Assembly: GCF_002813455.1 (NCBI RefSeq)
Contig: NZ_PHHE01000001.1
Coordinates: 2,046,001 to 2,110,000, forward strand
From: Pseudomonas baetica
GTDB taxonomy: Bacteria > Pseudomonadota > Gammaproteobacteria > Pseudomonadales > Pseudomonadaceae
Length of the DNA: 64,000 nucleotides
Reading direction: 5' to 3'
The notes under the pieces are model-generated. The model made no database searches. It was not told the origin of the DNA and saw nothing but the letters and a program-made list of their open reading frames with translations. This document shows positions 19,200-30,307 of the stretch, piece after piece. Both the position numbers and the translations under genes were made by a program. Within the stretch, counting starts at the first letter, position 1, and each line of letters opens with the position of its first letter.

Positions 19200-20445
19200 T
19201 ACAAAACCCTCGACCATTCACCGCAGCGACTTCCAACTGGCTGAAGGCAAAAGCGATCAGCCGTTGCTGGTCAGCGGCCATTTCCTCGCGCTGACGCAAC
19301 ACCCGAAAGCCAAATGGAACGACCTTTGGCTGCTCACCGAAGTCCTCCACGAAGGCAAACAGCCGCAAGTGCTGGAAGAGTCGGTGACCAGCGACACCAC
19401 CGCGCTCAAAGACGATTTCCACCAGGGTTACCGCAACCGCTTCCAGGCCACCCCGTGGGACGTGCCCAACCGCCCGCCGCTGCGCCATCCAAAACCGCGC
19501 ATCCTCGGCAGCCAGAGCGCCGTGGTCACCGGCCCGAAAGGCGAAGAAATCCACTGCGACCAATACGGCCGCGTCAAAGTCCAGTTCCACTGGGACCGCG
19601 AAGGCCAGGCCGACGACAAAACCAGTTGCTGGCTCCGCGTCTCCAGCGCCTGGGCCGGCGCCCAGTACGGCGGCATCGCCATCCCGCGCATCGGCATGGA
19701 AGTGCTCGTCACCTTCCTTGAAGGCGACCCCGATCAACCGCTGATCAGCGGCTGCCTGTACCACAAGGAAAACACCGTCCCGTACGCCTTGCCGGCGAAC
19801 AAGACCCGCAGCACCTTCAAGACCCTGAGCTCGATGGGTGGCGGCGGTTACAACGAACTGCGCATCGAAGACAAGAAAGGTCAGGAGCAGATTTATCTGC
19901 ACGCCCAGCGCGACTGGGACGAGAACGTCGAACACGACCAGAAGATCCGCGTCGGCAACGAACGCCACGACACCGTCGAAAAGAACAGCTACAGCGAATT
20001 CAAGGCCGAAGAACACCACACGGTTTATGCCGATCGCAAAGTCGAAGCGCGGGCGAATGATCACCTGACCGTGGGCGTGAATCAGCACATCAAGATTGGG
20101 ACTGGGCAGTTCATTGATGCCGGCCAGGAAATCCACCTCAGCAGCGGCATGAAAGTCGTGCTTGAAGCGGGGGCGGAACTGACGCTAGTCGGCGGTGGGA
20201 GTTTCATCAAGATCGATGCCGGCGGCGTGACCATGAGCGGGCCAGTGATCAACATGAACTCCGGCGGTGGACCGGGTAGCGGCACGGGCGCTGCGCCTTT
20301 GTTGCCGGGGCCGTTGAAGCAGGCGGATGCGGATAAGGCTGGGCAATTGCTGGTGCCGGCCCAGCGGCAGGCGTTGATGCAGAAGAAGCCGATTTGTGCG
20401 GTGTGTGAAGCCGCCAAACTGGCCGCACAGAAGGGTGCAAAATAA
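19200..20445 (+). pseudogene. vgrG: 5'-truncated type VI secretion spike gene vgrG
   Basis: The remaining 415 or so residues correspond to the second half of VgrG: the gp27/gp5 junction (HRSDFQLAEGKSDQPLL), the OB-fold segment (GEEIHCDQYGRVKVQFHWDR, SCWLRVSSAWAG, GMEVLVTFLEGDPDQPLISG) and the beta-helix tail (DRKVEARANDHLTVGVNQ). A complete Pseudomonas VgrG has roughly 270-300 more N-terminal residues with the gp27-like base. The only ATG (19186) lies within the IS2-group terminal repeat. The sequence left of the IS is the upstream region of the lipoprotein gene, so the loss came before the IS insertion. The product would lack the base that docks on Hcp, so it is probably non-functional. Downstream cargo genes remain intact. 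Confidence 0.85.
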
Positions 20446-21318
20446 ATGATCGAGTTACCGCCACTTCCTAATGACCTTCCGTGGAACGTACCAGCCTATC
20501 TGCTGCTGGATGGCGTCAGTGTTCCCAACCTCGCGCAGCAATTGTTTCAGTGGGACAACCAAGCCTACAGCCTGTACCAGTCCACTCGCTGGCAGGAGCT
20601 GGCAGATATCTCGCCATATTTGATTGCTCTCAAAGGCGCCAACGATCCGCTATTGGCGTACTTCACAGAGCATGCATCCGAGGAGTGGGGTTATCTGCTT
20701 TTCAGCGACGTCGATGCGCATGCGTTATGGGACCATTGGCGCCACTTGCTAAGCGTGGAACATCCGAGCGGCGTGGAAGTCATGCCACGCATTGCGGATT
20801 CGGCGGTCATGCATCAGCTATTTGGGCTGGCCGAAAAAAACAGCAGCGCGCGCTGGTTCGGCCCGGTCAGCCATGTCTGCCTGCCGGACGGAGTAGCAAT
20901 CAACTGGCAGCAACACACGCGCCCGCAACCCGCCATTGCTGAACCCGAGACCTACCGTTTAACGGATCAAGAACTCACCGCGCTGGGCGAAGTCGAGTTT
21001 CGTAATTTCGTCTCAGGTCTCGCTGAACACTTGCACACCTACTTTGCGGACTTCATGGCAACTTTTGCACCTGAAGATCGACGCCCGTATGCGCAAGCAC
21101 TCGCGGATGATGCTTATCAAAAGGGTTTCGCCTCCGAACAGGAAATCACCCTCTACGCGAACGTTTACGGTTACCTGGCCGGTGAGCCACTCACTGATCA
21201 TCCCGACATCGTTCAGCTACTGACGCAATCGTCACTTGAAGCACCATTGAAACGCGTGGAACGCGCTGCAGAACTGGCCGAACGCCGTGCCGCCGATCGA
21301 CAAGGAAGCCTATCGTGA
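20446..21318 (+). CDS. DUF4123 T6SS effector adaptor (Tap/TEC chaperone)
   Basis: 290 residues. N-terminal DUF4123 domain (YLLLDGVSVPNLAQQLFQWD, SPYLIALKGANDPLLAYF, WGYLLFSDVDAHALWDHWRHLL, ... MPRIADSAVMHQLFG), followed by a helical C-terminal half. Known members bind a specific effector and load it on the VgrG tip. The start directly follows the VgrG stop (TAAATG), and the stop overlaps the effector start (GTGA), so the three were one transcription unit. No defect seen. Confidence 0.9.
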   Translation: MIELPPLPNDLPWNVPAYLLLDGVSVPNLAQQLFQWDNQAYSLYQSTRWQELADISPYLIALKGANDPLLAYFTEHASEEWGYLLFSDVDAHALWDHWRHLLSVEHPSGVEVMPRIADSAVMHQLFGLAEKNSSARWFGPVSHVCLPDGVAINWQQHTRPQPAIAEPETYRLTDQELTALGEVEFRNFVSGLAEHLHTYFADFMATFAPEDRRPYAQALADDAYQKGFASEQEITLYANVYGYLAGEPLTDHPDIVQLLTQSSLEAPLKRVERAAELAERRAADRQGSLS

Positions 21319-24300
21319 CCACTCATCAAACACCAAAACCCAGTGCCAACACTGCCGCGATGGCCAAGCCGTCCAAGGACACTCGCGTGCCGATGGGCGT
21401 ATGCCCGCTGATGAACAAGAAGGTGCAGCTGCTGCCACTGCGCTACGGCCTGGTTCAGCACCTTGACCCGGCTTCCGAGCTGTCGATGCCGTACAAAACC
21501 AAGAGCCAGCCGCTGGGCATTCGCTTGCTGCGCGACGGTTATCTGTACATCGTCAATGGCACCACCGGTTACCTGCACGAATACCGCATCGAGAAAGGCC
21601 AGATCGCCAAACTGCTGTGGAACAGTCAGGAAGTGTCGGGCGACACCCGAACCAGTTCTGTCGGTGAACCGCATCTGGTATTCACGCGCCAACACACCTT
21701 GTACGCCAGCTATTCCGAGATTCAGTGGACGGCCTTCAAATGCTCGCAGGTGCTCAAGTCCAAGGATGAACGCAAGCGCTTGATGCAGCAGCTCGAACTG
21801 GCAAGCGCCTGCCCGGAAAAGGGTGGCGAGCATTTGTTGAGCAAGCAGCAGGCGGAGAGTTGGCTGGCGGAGGTGAAGGAAGATCAATCTCGATCCGACG
21901 CCAAACCAGAGGGTTCGAATCCACAGGAAAGCGTGGCCTATCACTGGGAGGATCAACCACTATTCAAGCAAACCGCTATCGAAAGTCTGACCAGCAACCT
22001 GCAAGGCCCGTACAAGGATGATTACCTGTTTCTGGTGCTGCGTGACGACATTGGTGTGATGCGTGATCTGGCCAGTGCGCAGTTGAAAGTGGCGGACTGG
22101 ATTGAGCAATGGAGCTCAGATGACCAGTGCCAGGCGCAGTACCTCACCGGTTCATATATCCAGTCCTTGTACGACGTCAACAGTTCGCGCCTTGAGGCGC
22201 TGAGTCAATCCGACCCAGCGATCAAGGCCTTAAAGGATGAGACCAACGAAGAACAACAATCGAAGATCTACGAGTTTCTGAAAGTACGTCGCGATCACAA
22301 GTATCCGGGCCCGTTCGGTACAGAAGAACATTGGCGAAGAGCCGCGAAAGTCAACGTCTACGCCCGCGCCTACGTGGATATGACGGACTCTCTTGGGCAA
22401 GAGCTTCATCGCAAGCATTACGAAACGATCAACAAACTCAGCTTGCAGAGTTGGCAGACACTGCACGGTAAAGAACTTGGCCAGCGTGGCATTGACGACC
22501 TGATCAACAGGCCTGAAATGGAAGCCTTTGTCATAAAGCAGCAAATGCTGCTCAGTCACTGGCACACCCGCCTGAACAACATACGGGAAGACCGGTTGAA
22601 TATGTTCACGAGCGGTTACTTCCACCGTGCGGCCTGGTACTACGACTTTAATCTCGATGCGCAGATCAAACATCGTCTGGAGACCGAGTTTGTCTGCGTG
22701 GCCGCGATGTGCGCCGATCCAGCGGCCATTGCGAAAATGGCCGCCTACATGGAAGCCAACCTGCTCATAACGGTTCCGGGGCTCGACACCCTCACCCTTG
22801 CCTCACAAGTCGATCTCTCAAAAAAACTGGCGGACTTGAGCAGTTTCACTATCAACGTGATCTCGGCCAAGGAAAACCTCGCCAACATCAATGTGCTGAC
22901 CAACCAGTTCCACAGCCTGATGACCGAGCACCTGCCCAACTTCACCAAACTGGACACGCAGTTCAAGGGCATGCAAAGCATGCTGGACGGAGCCTATAAC
23001 CCGGCCCGTGAGATGCAACTTGCCGATGAACTGGACAAGACAAGTTCAGCATTCAGCCGCGGACAAAACATCGACCCCAACCGCTATATCCGCAAAATCG
23101 GCGCACCGGCACGCTTGCAAATGTTGCGTGAATTTTCCCGTCGGGGGCTGACGCTACGCGTAGCCACATCGGCGGAGCTCGCGGCATTCACTCAGGCTCG
23201 AGAACAGGCGCTGAACTTGCGCAGCCAATTAAAGGATACTTACAAACAGCGCAATCGGGAGTTGGCCCGACAAGCTGCCGACTCTGCGGCGCCCAACACT
23301 GCAAAGCTTCTAAACCAACGCATCGAGCAACTGAAAAAAGCGTTGATACCGCTAGAAGAAAAGCTGAGTGACGCCTTGACTGTCGGCGGCGATGGTCCTG
23401 CGAAAATCGGCACAGCGATAGAGGGTCTGGACCCGCAGTTACGTGCGGAGATGGGCCGAACTGTGCGTGATTTCAGGGCAACAGGAACACTCAACAAACC
23501 GCTGGAGGGAGTCCTTAAATCCAAAGGAGACGGAATCGCGTTTGTATTGTTTGTGATTCAAGGGCAAAAGTTTATTGAAGCGATGACGTCAATGAATGCG
23601 AAAAGCACCGCTACTCTAGCTGACAAGCTCGCAGCGTTTGAGGCATTCGTGGGGATGTCAGCGGCGGGTTTCGCGTCTGTTCAAGGTTTATCTGTAACAG
23701 TATTTCAGGCTCATATCGAACAAATGGAGAGTGCTGCCGGGAAGCTCAACACAATGAGCCGTTTAGGTCGCTGGACCAGCATTGCGGGATTGGGGGCATA
23801 TGCGTTTGGCCTCGCGGCGGCAGCAATTGACTTGGGCAAACACTCACTGCAATGGGGCAAAGCTTTGGCGCAGGGCGACTACAAAAGCCTGGGAGCCACT
23901 ACATTGCAAATTACCGGTGATGGAATACTGGTCGGTACCAATACGTGGGCAGCTAAACACACGACTGCCATAGCCACTAACATCGTGAAAGCTCCAGCAG
24001 GGCTACGCGCACTGGCGTGGGCTGAGGCCAGCCCACGTATTTTGGCGATCAGCGTACGCGCCAATCTAATCGGATTGATCGCTACCGCGCTGCAACTGGT
24101 GGGCGAGAGCCTTTACAATTACTTCAATCTGGATGATTTACAAAAATGGATGGAAAGCAGTGTCTGGGGTCTCAAGACCAAAAATCGTAACGTTCAGGAC
24201 GAGTGGAATGAACTGGCGAAAGTCGTGCAGAAACCAACGTGTGAGTTGGTCCGCCCACAACCCCGGCAGACCTATCTGAAGGTGATATTGCCGGGCGTCT

Positions 24301-24734
24301 GCACCCAGGAAATGGATAACCGTAAATTGCGACTACAGGTTTACGAACAATACCGTGAAACCAAAAACAGACATCTTGGCCCCGGACCATTTCCTCTGAT
24401 CTGGAAAGAAGCTACCGCCGTTTGGGTCACTCGTTTCATTGTGGCGAGCAAAGGACAAGAAGCATTGACACTCCATTTGCCCATCAGCGAATTGTTGCAA
24501 ACCAAGGACTTTGCCTTGGCTTTGAACATCGGTTACCAATTGGAGACCGAACGCGACATCATGCATCAGACCATTTTCAGGAATAGCGACTGGCACATTA
24601 CTGGTGCGCCTTACAGGCAAGACCCGACGCCGGGCACGTTTAAAGTCGATTCTGTTGACACAATGCCGACTGGAACAGGCAAAACTCAGTTCATATTTTT
24701 AAGGAAAGAAGACATGGCGACTGTCGATGTTTAA
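21315..24734 (+). CDS. VasX-like T6SS effector (BTH_I2691 family), probable membrane pore-former
   Basis: 1139 residues from a GTG start overlapping the adaptor stop. N-terminal region (about 27-170) matches the VasX N-terminal type: MGVCPLMNKKVQLLPLRYGL, IRLLRDGYLYIVNG, GYLHEYRI, ASYSEIQWTAFKC. A long helical middle follows. Residues about 760-925 hold several hydrophobic helices (FVGMSAAGFASVQGL, AGLGAYAFGLAAAAIDLG, LIGLIATALQLVGESLYNY), as expected for a colicin-like pore. The extreme C-terminus (about 980-1139) is a beta-rich tail. It would act on the inner membrane of rival bacteria after delivery. Overlaps the next gene by 8 bp (ATGTTTAA), the close coupling usual for effector-immunity pairs. 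Function is inferred from family and context. Confidence 0.82.
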   Translation: MTTHQTPKPSANTAAMAKPSKDTRVPMGVCPLMNKKVQLLPLRYGLVQHLDPASELSMPYKTKSQPLGIRLLRDGYLYIVNGTTGYLHEYRIEKGQIAKLLWNSQEVSGDTRTSSVGEPHLVFTRQHTLYASYSEIQWTAFKCSQVLKSKDERKRLMQQLELASACPEKGGEHLLSKQQAESWLAEVKEDQSRSDAKPEGSNPQESVAYHWEDQPLFKQTAIESLTSNLQGPYKDDYLFLVLRDDIGVMRDLASAQLKVADWIEQWSSDDQCQAQYLTGSYIQSLYDVNSSRLEALSQSDPAIKALKDETNEEQQSKIYEFLKVRRDHKYPGPFGTEEHWRRAAKVNVYARAYVDMTDSLGQELHRKHYETINKLSLQSWQTLHGKELGQRGIDDLINRPEMEAFVIKQQMLLSHWHTRLNNIREDRLNMFTSGYFHRAAWYYDFNLDAQIKHRLETEFVCVAAMCADPAAIAKMAAYMEANLLITVPGLDTLTLASQVDLSKKLADLSSFTINVISAKENLANINVLTNQFHSLMTEHLPNFTKLDTQFKGMQSMLDGAYNPAREMQLADELDKTSSAFSRGQNIDPNRYIRKIGAPARLQMLREFSRRGLTLRVATSAELAAFTQAREQALNLRSQLKDTYKQRNRELARQAADSAAPNTAKLLNQRIEQLKKALIPLEEKLSDALTVGGDGPAKIGTAIEGLDPQLRAEMGRTVRDFRATGTLNKPLEGVLKSKGDGIAFVLFVIQGQKFIEAMTSMNAKSTATLADKLAAFEAFVGMSAAGFASVQGLSVTVFQAHIEQMESAAGKLNTMSRLGRWTSIAGLGAYAFGLAAAAIDLGKHSLQWGKALAQGDYKSLGATTLQITGDGILVGTNTWAAKHTTAIATNIVKAPAGLRALAWAEASPRILAISVRANLIGLIATALQLVGESLYNYFNLDDLQKWMESSVWGLKTKNRNVQDEWNELAKVVQKPTCELVRPQPRQTYLKVILPGVCTQEMDNRKLRLQVYEQYRETKNRHLGPGPFPLIWKEATAVWVTRFIVASKGQEALTLHLPISELLQTKDFALALNIGYQLETERDIMHQTIFRNSDWHITGAPYRQDPTPGTFKVDSVDTMPTGTGKTQFIFLRKEDMATVDV

Positions 24735-25917
24735 GGCACTATTCAAGCGTAAAAATCGTCATGATGCAGCCGAGTCTGAACCGGACATCCGCAGCCGGAG
24801 ACCTTGCGCCGGGGAAATCCGCGTCAGCAGTTTGAGCGAGACCCTGTTCCTGTCGCCTTTACCTGTTTACACCGGTCAGCCTCAGTCATCACGCCGTAAT
24901 TTTTCGGAGATGAACGACACCTATCTAGAGTTGGGTGGCAACAATTGGGGGATGGTAGAGCAAGGAAAAATACTCGCAGCGGGAATCTGGATGATCCTGG
25001 GGACGGCATTCGTCGTCCCTGTACTTATTTCAACTTGGCTCGTAGTTTTCCAGCCTCCCGGCATTGAGCGGAGTTTTTTTGACACACTCAGAGGTATCTT
25101 GCCGGTCTTCGCGACGGGGTCGCTTCTTCTGTTTCTTCCGATAGGCGCGTACTTATACGGAATGCTCTCCGACGTATTCAAAGGAACAAAAACCTACCCT
25201 GTTCGTTTCAATCGTCAACGCCGCGAAGTCTGCTACGTCGACAGTAAAACCCATCGTGTATTGATCACTCCTTGGGAACGCGTCGTCGCCTGGGTCTCCA
25301 ACACGCAAGGCATCACCAGCTACGGAGCCACCCGGCAGTACACTTTTGGTATGGGTCTGGAAGATGACGAACAGGACAAAGTGCAATTTCTGCTGCTGCA
25401 ACAGGCCAGTGATGCACACGCCTTGGGAATGTGGGCATCCATTCGCAATTACATGGAAGACGGTCAATTGGTCGATGTTCCAAACCCCATGTTTAAAGCA
25501 CTGGGCTTGATTCCCACCGGAGATCGGCTCAAGCCGTACGAAGGGCTGCACACTTTTGAAATCGAACGCGAAGACGCGCGCGCGATGGGTTCGCTGGACG
25601 AGGGCGGCGACGAACTAACGCCCGAGCAGCGAGAGCACTATGGTTACTCGAAAAAATCCTATTGGCCACTGCGTCGTTGGTACATGTGGCGCGTGCTGAG
25701 TTTCTGGAAAATGCCTTACATACTCGCCGAATGGGCGCATCGCAAGGGCAGGCCTACACTTCCGGAACAAGTGCAAACATGGTCTCAGCCGTTGCCACCT
25801 GAGCAATGGGCCAAGCCCAGCGCTGCATTGGTAAAAGCCAATCAAATGGTCAAGACCGCAATGGACAAGAAAGGCGTGACGTTTGTCGAAGCTTGTAAAG
25901 CGGCGGGTTTGCATTGA
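24727..25917 (+). CDS. DUF6708-type membrane protein, probable immunity to the VasX-like effector (copy 1)
   Basis: 396 residues. Two predicted membrane helices: about 83-108 (ILAAGIWMILGTAFVVPVLI) and 122-146 (GILPVFATGSLLLFLPIGAY). The C-terminal 250 residues are soluble (YPVRFNRQRREVCYV ... SYGATRQYTFGMGLEDDEQD ... EGLHTFEIEREDARAMGSLD). The start codon lies inside the last codons of the effector gene. A membrane protein directly downstream of a pore-forming effector is the usual place for the immunity protein; this is an inference from position. A near-duplicate follows. No signal peptide cleavage site seen. Confidence 0.7.
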   Translation: MFKALFKRKNRHDAAESEPDIRSRRPCAGEIRVSSLSETLFLSPLPVYTGQPQSSRRNFSEMNDTYLELGGNNWGMVEQGKILAAGIWMILGTAFVVPVLISTWLVVFQPPGIERSFFDTLRGILPVFATGSLLLFLPIGAYLYGMLSDVFKGTKTYPVRFNRQRREVCYVDSKTHRVLITPWERVVAWVSNTQGITSYGATRQYTFGMGLEDDEQDKVQFLLLQQASDAHALGMWASIRNYMEDGQLVDVPNPMFKALGLIPTGDRLKPYEGLHTFEIEREDARAMGSLDEGGDELTPEQREHYGYSKKSYWPLRRWYMWRVLSFWKMPYILAEWAHRKGRPTLPEQVQTWSQPLPPEQWAKPSAALVKANQMVKTAMDKKGVTFVEACKAAGLH

Positions 25918-26366
25918 TGAACAGCGAGCAAACAGGTTTTTCTGCTTCCGATGTTTAGAAATCTGTTCAAACATAAGAGCAATCCTGCACCGGAAATCCG
26001 CAACCAGCGCCCTCGTACCGGAGAGATTCGTACGAGCGGCACGGATGAAATTCTTTTCCTATCCCCCCTCCCGGTTTACACAGGGCAAACACAATCATCC
26101 CGTCGTAATTTTCCAGAGATGAACGACACCTTCCTCGAATTAGGAGGAAGTAATTGGGGAATGGTTGAACAGGCAAAGATACTGGCTGCAGGTATTTGGA
26201 TACTGCTGATTCTCGCCTTTATCGCGCCGGCTCTCATCGTTCTATATGGAATGCTCGCCTATCCGCAAAATTTTCCCACACCTATCAAAGATCTTTCGAT
26301 GTTTGTACAGGCCTTTTCTGGATACGCGCTCTACGGCATCCTCCCTTTAAGTGCGTATTGTAGTGG

Positions 26367-27553
<1,187 letters not shown>

Positions 27554-28400
27554 TCTCGCCTAAATGGGTGTCCGGTTTCATTAGACCACTACATATATCT
27601 ACGGAATGTTCTCCGGCGTCTTCAAAGCAGCAAAAACCTACCCCGTCCGTTTCAACCGTCAACGCCGTGAAGTCTGCTACGTCGAGAGCAAAACCCAGCG
27701 CGTCCTGATCGTGCCTTGGGAAAGCGTCGTCGCCTGGGTCTCCAACACCCAAGGCGTCACCAGTTACGGCGCCACTCGCCAATACACGTTCGGCATGGGC
27801 CTGGAGGATGATGAACAGGACAAAGTGCAGTTCCTCCTGCTGCCACAGCCCAGCGATGCGCACGCTTTGGGAATGTGGACGTCGATTCGCAATTACATGG
27901 AAGACGGTCAATTGGTCGATGTTCCAAACCCGATGCTTAAAGCACTGGGTCTGATTCCCACCGGGGATCGACTCAAGCCGTACGAAGGGCTGCACACCTT
28001 TGACATCGAACGCGAAGACGCACGCGCGATGGGTTCGCTGGACGAGGGCGGCGACGAACTGACGCCCAAGCAACGCGAGCACTACGGTTACTCGAAAAAA
28101 TCCTATTGGCCACTGCGCCGCTGGTACATGTGGCGCGTGCTGAGTTTCTGGAAAATGCCTTACATACTCGCCGAATGGGCGCATCGCAAAGGTCGGCCTA
28201 CCCTTCCGGAACAAGTGCAAACATGGTCTCAGCCGTTGCCACCGGAGCAATGGGCAAAGCCCAGCGCTGCATTGGTGAAAGCCAATCAAATGGTCAAGAC
28301 CGCCATGGACAAGAAAGGCGCTACGTTCGTCGAAGCCTGCAAGGCCGCTGGATTGCACTGAGGCATCCGCGCCAGCAGCGCTCGCAGGCAACAACGGAAA

Positions 28401-29123
28401 TCAGACTGTAGCCTGCCGCACCTGCTTCTCCAGCTCCACCTTCAACCCCGGCTCCAGCTTCAACTGCCGCGCCAGTTCATCCAGATAGCTTTTCTCCATG
28501 AAATTCTCCTCATCCACCAACATCACACTGGCGATGTACATTTCTGCCGCCATCTCCGGCGTACTCGCGGCGCGGGCGACGTCGGTCGGGTCGAGGGGCT
28601 TGTTGAGTTCGGCGTGCAGCCAGTGCTGCAGTTCCTGGTCGTTGTCGAGTTTGGTGAATTCGCCTTCGATCAGTTCGCGTTCGCGGTCATCGATGTGGCC
28701 GTCGGCCTTCGCGGCAGCGACCAGCGCCTTGAGAATGGCCTGGCTGTGTTGCTCGGCTTGTGCCGGTGGCAAACGGTCGAGGGTCTGCGGTTCGCGTTGT
28801 GGGGCGGTGCCCTTTTGCGCGTTGTAGTTGCCGTAAGCCTTGTACGCCAGTACACCAAGCGCCGCGAGGCCGCCATAAATCGCGACTTTACCGCCGACCT
28901 TGCGCACTTTCTTGTTACCAAGAAGCAAGCCCATCGCGCCAGCCGCCAATGCACCGCCACCTGCACCTGACAGCAGACTGCCGAGGCCACCGGAGCCTGT
29001 AGCGCCGCCGAGCAAACCGCCCAAGCTACCACCAGCCGTTTTGTTCTGCGCTCCGCCAGCCTTGTTCTGCAACAGATCCTGGCCAGACTTGAGCAGTTGA
29101 TCGAGCAATCCACGGGTGTTCAT
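28401..29123 (-). CDS. YebE/DUF533-type TerB-like inner-membrane-associated protein
   Basis: 240 residues. N-terminal helix (MNTRGLLDQLLKSGQDLL), a Gly/Ala-rich low-complexity region with a hydrophobic stretch (about 55-105), then a C-terminal TerB-like all-helical domain (LKALVAAAKADGHIDDRERE, acidic metal-site-like residues DGHIDDRE). Related E. coli YebE is of unknown function, reported under envelope stress control. Good ribosome site (GGAGG). It is convergent with the DUF6708 copy and marks the end of the T6SS island. Confidence 0.85.
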   Translation of the reverse strand: MNTRGLLDQLLKSGQDLLQNKAGGAQNKTAGGSLGGLLGGATGSGGLGSLLSGAGGGALAAGAMGLLLGNKKVRKVGGKVAIYGGLAALGVLAYKAYGNYNAQKGTAPQREPQTLDRLPPAQAEQHSQAILKALVAAAKADGHIDDRERELIEGEFTKLDNDQELQHWLHAELNKPLDPTDVARAASTPEMAAEMYIASVMLVDEENFMEKSYLDELARQLKLEPGLKVELEKQVRQATV

Positions 29124-29244
29124 GTTCCGCCTCCAAAACAGGGGTTATCCGGATCTATAAGGCCTCCAGCCTAGTTCGAAAGTGCCCCTGTCCGACCTGC
29201 GAGTGTGCTTCCAGATGTTGCTCAGGACGCGCAGGCCCTTCGCA

Positions 29245-29490
29245 AAAACGGCCTGACATCAAACATTTGCTGGTCAGCGGCGAGATCGATGTCGGCATGT
29301 CGATGCTCTCCAATCTCGAAGACCGCCACGTCTTGCAGACCGAAGAGCTGAGCCACTCGCCCCACCGTTTATGGCTGTCGGCCCAGCATCCGCTGCTGGA
29401 GCACGACAGCATCAATCTCGCCAGCATCGCCCGTGAACCGTTGATTCAGCTCAACGTCGATGAAATGGATCGCAACGCCCGGCGTCCGTG
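29245..29490 (+). pseudogene. LysR-type regulator fragment (substrate-binding domain)
   Basis: One frame reads DIKHLLVSGEIDVGMSMLSN, then HSPHRLWLSAQHPLLEHDS and REPLIQLNVDEMDRNARRPW, all typical of the effector-binding domain of a LysR regulator. The N-terminal helix-turn-helix is missing and the frame leaves the family after about 80 residues. It is a decayed internal fragment, without a usable start. Confidence 0.6.
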
Positions 29491-29496
29491 GCGCGG

Positions 29497-29681
29497 CGCC
29501 GGGCCGGGCCGCAACCGAAGTCATCAACATGGCCTGGCCACGTAGGTCGGATGCGTCGTGGTACGTGAACTATGCGATGGTGTTGAGCACGGCCATCGTG
29601 ATTGGTTTGGGGCTGGTTTATACGCGGATTGGCAAGTCTTATGACCATGGTAAGGGTCGGCTGGGGATGCGTGGAAGGTGA
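29497..29681 (+). pseudogene. C-terminal fragment of a membrane transporter
   Basis: The frame ends with MAWPRRSDASWYVNYAMVLS, then TAIVIGLGLVYTRIGKSYDH and a short basic tail before the stop at 29681. One transmembrane helix and a basic tail suggest the end of a permease. The join to the LysR fragment is abrupt, indicating a deletion that fused two former neighbours. The transporter family is not recognised with confidence. Confidence 0.4.
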
Positions 29682-29744
29682 GTCGCCAAGAGCCTGTGAT
29701 CCCGGCACTGACAGGTGCAGGGCTTTAGGAAAGCCAAGAAAACG

Positions 29745-30302
29745 TCAAAAAGAAAGCTCTGCCTGATCGTGCTTCAGCAAGGAAATACGATCGAACAGTT
29801 TGATTTTTTCGTTGGCTTTTTGCTTGGCGTGATCGGACATGAATGCAATCAATTCTTCGAGCTGACTGACGTCTCCGACCACTCTGAATTCCTTTTCCTT
29901 GTTGACGAAAACAAGCGACTTCTTCTTTCTCGACAACAGTTCTATGACGTTGCTGAGCGTACCGGTGCTCTTTGCATCCCAGATCATCAAGCCGTAGTCA
30001 GCTGCTTCGGCCATGACGACGTCTTTCTCGGTGAAGAAAGCTCTCGACCCTTTGGAATGTTTGGATTCCACTGTTCTGGCGGGCCACTGCCCAAGGTTAT
30101 TGCGCGGCGTTGAACCACTGCAGAACACCGTGGTTCTGGATCGTTCGAGGCTCAACAGGTACTCCTGAATGGAGGTGTCGGCGCCACCTGCATCACCCAC
30201 TACCACCTCAAAATCAGACGCAACAATATTATTGATACGCTCTTTGACCTTCGGATCAAGGTTCTTGATGTTGATAGAGCCGGCAATAAATACAGTTGTC
30301 AT
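29745..30302 (-). CDS. SLOG/Rossmann-type nucleotide-binding protein paired with a phosphoribosyltransferase
   Basis: 185 residues from ATG 30302 (GGAAG 8 nt upstream). Features of the SLOG/LOG-like Rossmann superfamily: a first strand with glycine (TVFIAGSINI), GDAGGADTSIQEYLL with its GGAD loop, a strand ending in a polar pocket (DYGLMIWDAKSTGTLSNVIE, with the SxGT motif), and KKSLVFVN as a later strand. The C-terminal 50 residues are a charged helix. SLOG proteins bind or cleave nucleotide-like ligands, often in conflict systems; the ligand here is unknown. The gene follows the phosphoribosyltransferase by 5 bp, so the two are surely co-expressed. No catalytic residue can be assigned with certainty. 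Confidence 0.7.
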   Translation of the reverse strand: MTTVFIAGSINIKNLDPKVKERINNIVASDFEVVVGDAGGADTSIQEYLLSLERSRTTVFCSGSTPRNNLGQWPARTVESKHSKGSRAFFTEKDVVMAEAADYGLMIWDAKSTGTLSNVIELLSRKKKSLVFVNKEKEFRVVGDVSQLEELIAFMSDHAKQKANEKIKLFDRISLLKHDQAELSF

Positions 30303-30307
30303 TGAGT

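Noticed and set aside
19153..20136. Minus-strand ORF of 327 residues opposite vgrG
   Set aside because: The opposite strand encodes VgrG motifs in order; this ORF has Val/Ala/Phe-rich low-information sequence.
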